Origin: Prevotella sp. CAG:1031
Lineage (GTDB): Bacteria > Bacteroidota > Bacteroidia > Bacteroidales > Muribaculaceae
Length of the DNA stretch: 21,260 nucleotides
NCBI GenBank assembly: GCA_000431215.1
Contig: HF985595.1
Location: 72,144 to 93,403 of the forward strand
Direction of reading: 5' to 3'
Part shown: positions 1 to 12,000 of the stretch, piece after piece
Layout: each line of letters begins with the position of its first letter
Numbering within the stretch: position 1 is the first letter of the stretch
Made by a program: the position numbers and the translations under genes
The notes under the pieces: model-generated
The model's input: the letters and a program-made list of their open reading frames with translations, nothing else
Told to the model about the DNA's origin: nothing
Database searches by the model: none

Positions 1-3000
1 CGTCGCCGCCTCTTCGGACTGTTCGCGTCGGAGGCCAACGGGGGTAAGTCGCTTTCGCGACTGGCTGAGGATGCAATGAAGCAGCAGTGTGAGACATACG
101 GTATTCCCTACGACAATCAGGATGCGCGAAATGCTTTGATTGATGTTATCAGTGGCGCGCGGACTGTAGGCGATATAAGGAATTATATTGCCAATAATCG
201 TATTGACGAGGCCCGACGGCTTGCAGAGGCTAAGAGACGTCATGAAGAGGAACAGTATGACGAGTTTTGCCGTCAGGAGTATCATCTGAGCGCGGAAGAG
301 GTCGAGGCATACGAGGATCAGCTTCTCGCAGAACTCTCGGAGCGCGACAGGGAATTTGACGCAAACGAATATAATGACTATATTGCAGACGAAATGGCCC
401 GTGCGGCCGAAATAACCAAACAACAGAAAAATGGAACAGAAGACAATGATACCCGACGCGGAAGCACGCCGGGAGATCGAAGAGTTCAAGAAAATGACAC
501 TGAAGGAAAAGGCACGGTTCCTTGGCGAGGCTATGAAGTTTTGCCTGAGTCACGGGCTGATCAGTCCAGCGGAGCGGCAGCAGATGGCGACCGATCCGGA
601 ATTCAGCCGGCAGATGGCGTTCAAGGCGATGGCCCGGCGTCAGCTGTGGCGCAAGGCGCACAGCGAGGCGGAATTGCCGCTGTCGGAAGAAGAAAAGCAG
701 ATGATAGCCCGTATGGAGGGCTGGCCGAAGAAGTAACTTCGGCAATCGGACCATTCGGAAAAATTTATACTCAATTCAGAGGCAAGCCTCGGGAGGCTGT
801 AACATTCTTACTTGCTAAAAGAGACGGTGAAGCAATCGGAGCTCTGCATCATAAAGATGTCGGAGAAATTGATCTTGTGTGGGGCGAGGAAGGATCTGCT
901 CATAGCGATGGTTTTGGGCTCGCTAAATTAGCTAAATATCATCCTGAGGTTCTATTCAACCTACAAGAGATACTGAATGATATGGTGGTGACCAAGCGTT
1001 CAGCGAATCGAGTACAGCTGGAGAGTGAGAAATATAAAGCCGCAGTACGTCTTACATGGGATAATCAGAAGAAAAGATGGCTTCTTACCATGTTTGAAAA
1101 GAAAAACAGTGTCCTCGACAATACGACAGACACTGACAAGACCCATAAGGGCAACGGGAATGACACGGCTACTCCCGAAAACACTGTTGTTTCTGATCGC
1201 AAAGATATTGACTTTGCATCGGATAAACAAGGAGATAGCGAAAAAAGTTCAGCGGATGGTAACGACGCCTCGCTTAAGTTTGATGCTGAGGCAAAAAAAG
1301 AGGCAGAGGCTAAGGGTGGCCTACAGGCGGCTGTCGAGGCGGCTTCGGCAGAGGTTAACACCGAGCCGACCGAGGGGCAGAAGAAGCCAGGCAACTACAA
1401 GAAGGGGCATGTCACAATCGGCTCATTCGACATTACGATAGAAAATCCGGCAGGAAGTGTGCGCCGTGGTGTTGACGCGGACGGTAAGGAATGGAGCACT
1501 ACCATGGCGAACGCCTATGGTGAAATCCGAGGCACACAGAGCGTTGATGGTGATCCTATCGATGTATTCCTTGCTACAGATATGGACGCGTGGAATGGCA
1601 GGAAGGTGTTTGTCGTTGACCAGACTAATACCGACGGCTCTTTCGATGAGCATAAGGTGATGCTCGGTTTCAACAGCTCAGAGGAGGCTATCAAAGCTTA
1701 TCTCGCCAACTACGACGATTCATGGGCGAAGACACACCCGGGACTGCGCATTTCGGAGGTCAGCCTCGACGACTTCAAGAAGTGGGTTGCTTCGAGCCAC
1801 CGCAAGGGGAAGGCGTTTGCCGATTATGCTTCGGTTTCGAAAGTAGCTAAAGTAGCTGATATAGCTGACCGGGGTTCTGACGCAGCTAAAGCTGCGGGGC
1901 CCGAACAAAAGGATGACGCGTCTGACTCCGCAGCTGTGTCTAATCAGGGAGATCCTCAATTTGTTAATGCGCCATCGTCAGATTTGCTTGCCAAGCTGAC
2001 TGATGAGGAGCGCGAAGCTATCGAGGATTATTTCGAGGAGTACCAGTCCGTAGAAATACGCTGTCTCACTTCTGAAGAAGAAATTGACAGCTCGGAATTG
2101 TCGGCAGAGGCGCGTGATGAGCTTCACCGATTATATGATGATGGGGAAAATCTTGCGGCTTATTGTCGGGAGAATAAAAAAATATATATATTTGCGGGGC
2201 GAGTAGCCGCCGATAGTCTGATGTATACATTGGTGCATGAGAACACTCATGCGGCGATTGACGCTGTCCGGGCAGAGGCGGAGACTGTGCTCCCGAAAAT
2301 TGTTGAGCAGATTGCGGATGTGGCGTTAAATAAGAAGCGCACATTTGGTGATCTGTATGATGCTATCAAGGGAGAATATCCGTCTGAGGAAGCGGCCGAG
2401 GAGCTTCTTGCATACGCCATACAACGCGGCGAGATGAGGCCTGAGGTCAGGGCGGCATTGCTTGATGCGCTCGATCCTCAGACAAGAAAATTTGTAGAAG
2501 ATAGAATCTTAAAAAGAATATATGGCAAGGAAAAATTACAAACGGTTTACGGCGTTCGACAGCTTTCATCAGAAGATTACGGAAATGATGAACGAGGGCG
2601 ATATGCCGGACACTCCCGAAGCTCAGAAGAAGCCGGAGGAGAAAGATTCGAAGCGGGCGAAGGAAAGAAATCCGCGTCCGACAAGCCCATAACTCCGAGC
2701 GGCAACCGGCTCGTTTCTGAGGAGCGTTATCAGGAGCTGAAAAAAAGAATGATTCAGAAGTTCGGCGGTCAGTTCAACATGGGCGTCGACCCTGAGATTC
2801 TTGCTATAGGCACCGAAATGGCCGTATACCACATAGAGAAAGGTGCACGTAAGTTCGCCGCCTATGCTAAAGCCATGATTGCAGACCTCGGCGACTTCAT
2901 CCGTCCGTATCTCAAATCCTTCTACAACGCCGTGCGTGATATGCCTGAGGCGGAGGCCGCCGGTCTCGTCGCCGACATGGACAGCTACGAGGACGTGCGT

Positions 3001-6000
3001 CGAGTTGACATTGCCAACTTCGATAAGACTACTACCGACGCCATGGCTACAGCTCGCACCGTCGTTGCCGAAGAGAAGGCCGAAAAAGAACGTGCGGAGG
3101 CTGAAAAGAAGCTTAAGAAGCAGGGCAAAAAGTCTAAGCCGAAGTCGCCCACGACCGGCAGCCCGTTTGACGCTCCTGAGAAACGGCCCGTCGCCGACCT
3201 TGCAGGGGATTCACCAGCTTATCAGGAGAAGAAGGCACAGACCGCGGCACTGGCCGGAGAAATTGGCGCTGAAATCGAGGCGCGTGTCTTGATGTTGAAG
3301 GAATCGCCCGCTGACGTGAAGCCTCTAACTATGACTGAGGTTAAGCGTATGGTAGGCAAATATCCCGCTCTCAAAGGTATCAGCGACACCGACCTTCAAG
3401 AGCTCGTTGAACTTGCTATGACGCAACTCGCTCGTTCCGAAGCCCTCAAAAACGTCAATGGAAGCGCCGAAGCACAACGCGAGGCCTACGACCACATTGT
3501 CAACCTCTATAAAATGCAGCCGAGCCTCAATGCCCGCGACAGTGAGAGACTCATTAAGCAGCAGTATTCAACGCCTACGCCTTTCGGTTACGTCATGGGA
3601 CAGTTTGTGCAGGCCGGGGGCAAGAAGGTTGACAGTATGCTTGAGCCGAGCGCCGGCAACGGCGCGTTGACTATTACAGTCAATCCCTCGGTAGTTCAGG
3701 TTAACGATATTGATGACGCCCGCCTCGCCAATCTCCGCAGGCTTGGCTACGGTAAGGTGACGGCTCAGGATGCACTGTTGCCGTTCAACGGCGAGAAAGC
3801 GGACGTTGTTATGACTAATCCCCCATTCGGTACTGTTACCGAAAAAGTATATGATGGTATCTTCCATATTTCAAGCCTTGAGGCTCAAATGGCTATCAAT
3901 GCACTTGAAAAGATGAAAGACAACGGTCGAGCCGCTATCGTAATAGGTGGAAACACAAGTTATCGTACAAATGGCTCGATGAACCCTAAAGATGCCGCAT
4001 TTTTTGGCTATCTTTACAGTCACTATAATGTCGCAGATGTTATCAACATAAGCGGCAAGGCTCTTTACTCTCGTAACGGAACAGGCTACGATGTGCGCAT
4101 GATACTGATTGACGGACGCAAGACCGGCGAATTTCAGCGTGTCTTCCCCCCTGTCAAAGCCAAAGCCCGTGCAGAGCAAGTAACAACATTCGATGAACTT
4201 TATAAACGAGTCCAAGATGATATACAGCAAATTCAGCAAGTGGGGAGTCAGTCTGCCGATGTGCAGCGAGAACCCGAAACAACCACTGACGGAACAGCGA
4301 GTGCGCCAATTCGTAGGGGAAGCAATCGCCCGAACTCAGGAGCAGGGCAACGACCCGGTACGACAAGCGATGCAGTCGGAGATACATCCCGGACCGGTAG
4401 CGGACACCTTACAGCCCAGCACGACGGAGGCGGAGCTGTTGGAGTGGATAATGCAGTCTCAGGAGATGCAGGAAGCTCTGATAATGTTCCGCGACCAAAA
4501 CCCCAGCAGCCCCGAAGCGTCGGAGGTGGAAGCACACAGAATGGAACAGGAAGAAGTGGAAGCGACGGACGTGGAGCAGCTTCTTCTCGACCTGACAGTG
4601 GCACAGAGCGACTGGCGGTAAAGCCTGACCTTACTACCGAAAAAGTACCATACCCCAATCAGAGCGGCAACGGCTTCACTCTAATGTCAGTCGTACCAGC
4701 CGCACAAGCACAGGTACTTCAAAAGAGCCTCGGCGAGATTGGTGACGTAGATCAATATCTCGTTGATGAACTCGGCTATTCAAGCAAAGAGGAATTATAC
4801 GACTATCTTGCCGCCGAGCAGATAGACTCCGTCGCTCTCGCCATACACCAAATGAATAAGGGCAATGCCTTTATCATTGGCGATATGACCGGCGTTGGCA
4901 AAGGCCGTCAGGGTGCAGCCCTCATCCGCTACGCCGTTAAGCAGGGCAAAGTGCCTATTTACTTCACTCAGAAACCAACACTGTTTACTGATAACTACCG
5001 CGACCTCGCCGACATCGGTAGCAGTGATTTACGTCCATTCATTATCGCATCCAATCCAAAAGATGCCAACATTGTAGATGCTGACGGCAACATCGTTCAC
5101 AAACTGCCGTCAAAGAAAGAGCAGGAACGTGTGTTTGCTTATATCATGGAGCACGGCACGCTCCCTGATGAATACGACTATGTTCTGACTACCTACGACC
5201 AAATCAAGAACGGCACAGCCGATTATGCTCAGAACGAGGACGGCACATGGAATACAGAAGTGCGCAAACTCCCGAAGAAAAGCAAAGGTTATACCACAGC
5301 CGACTACAATGGACAGACCCGACGCGATGCCCTTGCCAAACTTGCAGAGGGTAACATTGCCATACTCGATGAGAGCCACACGGTAGGCGGAGACAGCGGT
5401 TGTGGTCGTTACATGCAGATGCTTACATCTTCTGCCGGCGGCGTTACATTCCTCTCAGCAACCTTCGCCAAACGTGCCGACAATATGCCTATCTATGCAC
5501 AGCGCACGGCTATTGCCGAAGCCGAAGTAAAAGCCTCCGAACTGATTGACGCTATTATGAAAGGCGGTGTTACGCTGCAAGAAATCATGTCAAAGCAACT
5601 GGTAGAGTCCGGCCAAATGATACGTCGTGAGCGTAGCTTTGAGGGCGTTACTATTGATTGGTTGAGCGTAGAGGAAGAAACCAACCGCAGACAGCGAGAA
5701 CAGTTTGATGAAGTGGCCGCTATCTTCAATGCCATCCGCAATTTCCAAGATGATTACATCACACCAATAATCGACGCAAAGAACGAAGCCGCCGCAGAAT
5801 GGGGCGCAACTGTAGGTCATACTCAGGGAACAAAGGATATGGGCGTTAAGAATGTCCCCTTTGCCTCGAAGATGTATAACCTCGTTAATCAGTTGCTCTT
5901 TGCCCTGAAAGTTGATGCCGTGGCTGACCGAGTTGTTGAGAACCTACGCAACGGCTATAAGCCTGTTATCAGCTTTACCAACACAATGGAAGGCTTCTTG

Positions 6001-9000
6001 TCATCAGCACCGAAAGGGGTTGCAATGGATGAGGTGCCAAACTTCTCACTAACTCTTATGCGCGCTCTCGACGGTGTTATGAGATTTACCGAGAAAGATG
6101 CAGATGAGAACACCGAGGGCGGCTTTATCTCCTTGAGCGAATTGTCAGCCGATGGTCAGAAAGCCTACAACGCTATCCGCGACAAGATTATGAACCTTGC
6201 CGCCGACTTGCCCATATCTCCTATGGATGCAATCCGTATGAGGATTGAGGAAGCTGGTTACAGCGTCGCCGAGATTACAGGCCGTACTATGCAGCTCAAT
6301 CGCACTGAGGACGGCAAATATATTGTTGAGGCTCGTAAGGACCGCGACAAGAAAGCAGCCATGCGCGATTTCAATTCGGGCAAGCTCGATGTGCTTATGA
6401 TTAACAAATCAGGCTCTACCGGTATATCGCTCCATGCGTCGAGCAAGTTTGAAGACCAGCGTCAGCGTGTCATGGTGTTTGCCCAATTCCAAAGCGACAT
6501 CAACGATGAGGTGCAAATGCGAGGTCGTATCGACCGCAGCGGTCAGGTAGCCCGCGGCCGTTACGAATACATCATGTCAACAATCCCCGCCGAGCAGCGC
6601 ATTCAAATGATGTTCAAGGCAAAATTAAAGAGCCTCGACGCAAATACAACATCATCGCAGAAATCGAAATTTAATGAAATGGAGATTGTCGATTATCTCA
6701 ATAAGTATGGCGATGAGGTTGTATGGGAATACATGAAGGAGCATCCCGAACTTGAAGAACGCCTCGGCGATCCGTTGGATATGCTTCAGGAAAAGGACTC
6801 TGAGGACGGTCCGCGCACATCGGAAAAAGAGGATACCTCAAAGAAAACAGGATGTGCCGGTAAAATCTCGCGCTATCTCGCTTTCCTTTCCGTAGATGAA
6901 CAGGATGAAATCTTCAAGGAGATAACCGAGGCTTACCGCGTGAAAATTCAGCTTCTAGATGATGCTGGAGAAAACGACCTCGAAATAACCACCATGCCAT
7001 TACGCGCCGAGACAAAACGTAAACAGATATGGCACGAGGGCGTGAACCACGGCAGTGGCAACGCTTTTGCCGATAACACATACGTTGAGGAAGTTGAGGT
7101 TGACGTGCTGAAGAAACCCATGAAGCGAGATGAGATAATCGAAGCAACCCGAAAGCTCGTGGGAGATAAAGGTATCGTTACCGAATACGACCAAATGCGC
7201 TATGGCTCTAAAGTTGGAGAAGTGAATTGGACCCGCTATGCCCGCGAGAAAGAAGCTGAAATCAGCCAATTTTTCCAAGAAAAGGCAGATGAGGCTGTCG
7301 GCAAACTAAGAGAAGCCGGAGAAGCCCGCATCGCCAAAGCAAGGGAAAAAGCTGTTGCAGCCGCTACTAAGGCAAGAGGTCGTGGCGAAAACAACTTTAC
7401 AGACGCAGAAATTCAGTCGCTGGCCGATACAGTTGCTAACGAAGAACGAGAGAAAGAGGAGCGTAAGCAAGATAAACGCCGCTCTGAAATCATGGGCGTT
7501 AAGTTCCGCATTCAAACGTTGCTCAATCGTCTTCGCGCCGGAAGTATCTATGTTGTTCCTCAAGACCTCAAACAAGGAACGCCCGAAATGTTCTCGCAGA
7601 CCTTTGGCACATTCGTTGGTTTCAAATTCAACAAGAGCTACACTCTCGGCTCATCGACCGCCATATTTGCAACCCTCGACGGCAGACGTAAGGTAGAGCT
7701 TGCATTAAGCGACCCGGCAATAAGCACAATCATATCTGCAACGGAAATGGCCTATCGCTATTCTCCCAAAGAGATTAACGCTATCACTATGGAGAATTGG
7801 GATAGCAATGTTCCTACGCAGACACGACATAAACGCTACATCATCACTGGCAATCTTCTTCAGGCACTCGTTGATACCGAGAAAGGAGAAAAGACAAGAG
7901 GCAATCTTATTAGCTACTCCACTATCGACGGAGAGACACGTCAGGGCATACTCATGGGTGAGAACTTCAAGCCCGCCGACCTCCGTAACAGCGCGCCGTT
8001 AAGCAGCCGCCTCGCACAGATACGCGAGGGCAAAGCTGTTGTCAGCGAGAATGGCGATGTTCAGATTGAGAAAGTTTCGTTTGGTTGGCAACATCGCGGC
8101 CAATATGAACTCCGAGTACCTAAATCCAAGCAACTCGGCGGTATCTACACTATGCACTCCGACCTATTGAAGCTCGTTGAAGGCCACAACTTCATCACAA
8201 AGGGCAAAAATATGGTTGCATACGTTGACGATACCGACATTGCAAAAGTGGTGGATATGTTGAGCCGTGCGCCGTTCAATCTTACCGTGTTACAGGAGCC
8301 GCAGCTTACTGATGTTTCAGCTGAGGAAGCAGAGGACGATGTGCTGTGCCGCCCTGTAACTGACAAAGCCACGCTCGACCGCCTAAACAGTGAACCGACA
8401 ATAAAGGTCTATCGAGCAATGCAGATGATTGACGGCGGTCTTCGCCCCCCGATGTCGGGAAAGGTTGACGGAGAATGGCGAGAAGCAACTGAAGTCGGCA
8501 TTTGGGAAGAAGCCGAGGAACATCCCGAAATGGCTGATGAAAAAGGCCGCTTCAAGCTCGATAAAGGTAATGGCAAATCAATCAAGGCAGCTTATAATCC
8601 CTACATTCACACTTCTCGCACACCTATCAATGACCAATTCAGCAGTGCATGGAGCCGTCCTGAACTCGTCATTGTTGAGGTGGAAGTGCCGCTTAGCGAG
8701 CTTACAAGCGGATACCGAGCAGAGAAAGCCAAAGATACCGTTGGCGAAAAGGAATGGAAAAGCGGCCCAGTTGGACGTGCGCTTGCCAAGATAGGTCAGG
8801 CTCGACGTGTCATATTAAGCCGTTGGAGCAGAATTGTCCGAGTCGTTCCTGTAGAGGAAGTGGCCGAGGCATACGCACAACGACTGAACGCCCATGGTAT
8901 CGAAGTACCATTCAACACAGTACCCCCGGCTCTGCGCGATGCCCTTGCAGAACGAGGCGTGAAAATTGGCAAGCCCGAAAAGGGGAATGCCGGTAGTGCG

Positions 9001-12000
9001 TCGCTCCCAGCCTTTCAACAGTGGATAAACGAACAGGAGCGTCAGCGTATGGGCGACGGCTACGGCGCATATAGCGATGCAGAAGTATCGTTGGCCAACG
9101 ACCCGGTATCAAAGGTTGTTGGTAAAAATCGGTTCAGCAAGAAGCGTCAGGCCGAGTTTGCCGCTCGTGAGCGTCAGCGTATGGCTGACCGTATTCAACG
9201 CCTTGCGGAGCGTATGCATCTCGATAATGTAGAGATACTGACCGACGCATCACAGCTTGAGGGCAAACGAGCTACTGCAAAAGGTTTCTACAACAAGCGG
9301 ACGGGCAAAATCACCATCGTTATCCCTAATAACGTCAGCACTATTGACGCGGAGCAAACACTACTACATGAGGCCGTAGCACACTATGGACTGCGAAAAC
9401 TGTTCGGAGAGCATTTTGATACATTCCTCGACAACGTCTATGATTCAGCAGATGAAGACATCCGAAAGAAGATTGCTGAAATGGCCGCGCAAAACGGCTG
9501 GAACTTCCGCACTGCCACCGAGGAATATCTTGCCGGACTTGCCGAAGATACCAACTTCGAGGATGCACGCGGCTACGCGTCGGGATGGTGGCAGCGAGTC
9601 AAACGGCTGTTTATTGATATGCTTGAACGAATCGGCTTTGAAGGATTTCGAGATAAGGTTGGTGTGGTTCTTACCGACAACGAGCTGCGCTACATTCTGT
9701 GGCGTAGCTATGAGAACCTTGCAGAGCCGGGCCGCTATCGCAGCATTCTCGGTGAGGCTAAGGACGTGGCTATGCAGTCGGATCTGAAAGTAGGCAACTA
9801 TGCCGAGCGAGGCATAGAAGCAGAATATGCTGCTGAACCCTCTGCAATCACAGAATTAAGCAAGCGGTTTGATGAAGCGCTGAAGCAATATGAGGAAAGA
9901 AGATTGCCTCAAGGATTTCGCTTTGAATTAGGGATGCCTTCGGCATATTTAAAGAGCGCCGGTTTTCCAAATCTCCCCATATGCATGCGTGCAACCCTAC
10001 TTGCAAGGAAGGCCGGTGATGAACGCCACCCATTTGAGGCGTCGGACTTAAAAGGACTTGTGGAAGCCATTCAACAGCCCATTGCGATATTTGAATATAG
10101 CAAACCAAATATGCGCAATCTCATAGTCGATGTTAAGCGAGGTGATAAGCATTTCCTCGTGGGCGTGACCTTAGACTACAAGGCCGGCGATATTGAGATT
10201 AACAGCGTATCAGGTTTATTCCCAAAAGAAAGCCACGAATGGATTAAATGGATTCAGGACGGGAAAGCTATTCGGATAGATCAAAAAGAAAAGGTTCAGA
10301 CGATAATCGACAGTCTACGGACTAATCCCGCTGAGTCTGAACGAATCGGGCTGAACCTTGATGATGTCACAAAGATAGTGAAATCTTTTGAGAATCCAAC
10401 AGTTGAAGAGGAAGAATTGTTCCGTCCCGGTGACTTCTCTCCACGCGACAAAGCGTTAGCGCGTCATGAGTATGAGCGCATAGTCAGCAGCGGTAGCTAT
10501 CAATTCCAGGAGGCCGTTCAGGATAGTATGTTAGGGCTGAAAAAGCTCTATCAGGCTATACTCGGTCCCGGCAAGAGGATCGAAGATGTGGTCGGCTTCG
10601 AGAACGCCTATCTTTTCGAAAATCGCATGAGCAGCATGAATGCCGGAGAGCAGCACGAATACTTCATACGATATATGCAGCCGCTCCTTAAAGAAATCGG
10701 TAAGATATGCGGAGCCGACAAGCGCAAGCGCAAAGAACTGACCGATTACCTGATGGCGAAACATGGCCTTGAGCGCAACGAGTATATGCGCAACGAGGCG
10801 GCGAAAAATGGCGAGAAAACGGATCGCGACTTTGCCGGACTTATAGGCTTAACCGGCGAAGCCGATTGGCAAAATGCAGAGGACACAGCACGGCAGTGGG
10901 TAGACGACTATGAGAGCATGGTCGATACCGCCGCATTGTGGGAGGCTATCAACAAGGCGACCAAAGCGACACTCGAAAAAGTATACCTTTCAGGTATCAT
11001 CAGCAAGGAAACTTACGAGAAGATACTTGGAATGTATGACTACTATGTACCCCTGCGCGGTTGGAACGAAACCACGAGTGAGCAAGTCTATGGCTATCTC
11101 ACGAGCAAGGACGGCCCTCTCGGCGGCAGCATCATGAAAAAGGCAGAAGGCCGTGAGAGTATGGCCGATGATCCTATTGCAACAATAGGCATGATGGCCG
11201 ACGACGCAATACGTCAGGGAAACCGCAACCTTATGAAACAGCGTTTTCTCAACTTCATACTCAACCACCCAAGCGACGCAGTAAGTGTTCATGACATTTG
11301 GCTCGAATACAACGACGCTATGGACGAGTGGGTACCTGTCTTCGCTGACATAGAGGACACCGACACAGCCGACGAAGTAGCCCAAAAGGTTGAAGCCTTC
11401 GAGCAACGCATGGAAGCACTGCGCACCGCAGAGCCTGACAGATACAAGAAAGGCCGCGAAGCGCAGCATATCCCCTATAAGGTGGTGCGCAACAATCTCC
11501 GCGAACACCAAATACTCATCAAGCGAGGTGGACGCACATTTGTTGCAACCATAAACGGAAACCCGAGAGCGGCACAGGCAATCAACGGGCTTACCAACCC
11601 TGACGTCGACCAAAACGGCGTTGTCGGTAATATGCTGAAAGCAGGCACATGGATTAACCGCCATCTATCCGCTTTCTACACTACCCGTAACCCGGACTTC
11701 GTCGTCAGCAACTTCTTCCGCGATGCACTATACTCCAACTGCATGACATGGGTTAAGGAAAGCCCGCGATACGCGTTGAGATTCCACAAGAATTTCGGAC
11801 GGCTCAATCCCGTTGTCATGCGCCGACTTCTCGGCAAATGGGAAAATGGCACTCTTGACATGAGTGATAAATATGAGAAGATGTTCTATCAGTTCATGAA
11901 AAACGGTGGAGAGACCGGCTACACCAACGTCCGAGACATCGAGGGCCACAAGAGAGCCGTCGCCGCTGAGCTGAAAAAACAGGGAAGCACCGGCCGCAAA

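Noticed and set aside
230..754. Long - strand open frame antisense to the start of the giant gene
   Set aside because: The product is Leu/Arg/His-rich without domain logic. It is the expected shadow of G/C-rich third positions in the +1-frame ORF and main gene.
1025..1441. 138-codon +1-frame ORF over the nuclease-pyrophosphatase linker
   Set aside because: Unlike the three candidates kept, its product is Arg/Lys/Thr/Leu-rich and overlaps folded domains of the main frame at both ends.
4248..4658. 136-codon - strand open frame opposite overprinted ORF 3
   Set aside because: Pro/Ser/Leu/Arg-rich composition, no recognisable motif; antisense shadow of the biased codons on the + strand.
10990..11664. 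224-codon - strand open frame inside the LPD38-like region
   Set aside because: Unusually rich in Cys, Val and His, with no plausible start context. The + strand frame here is clearly coding.
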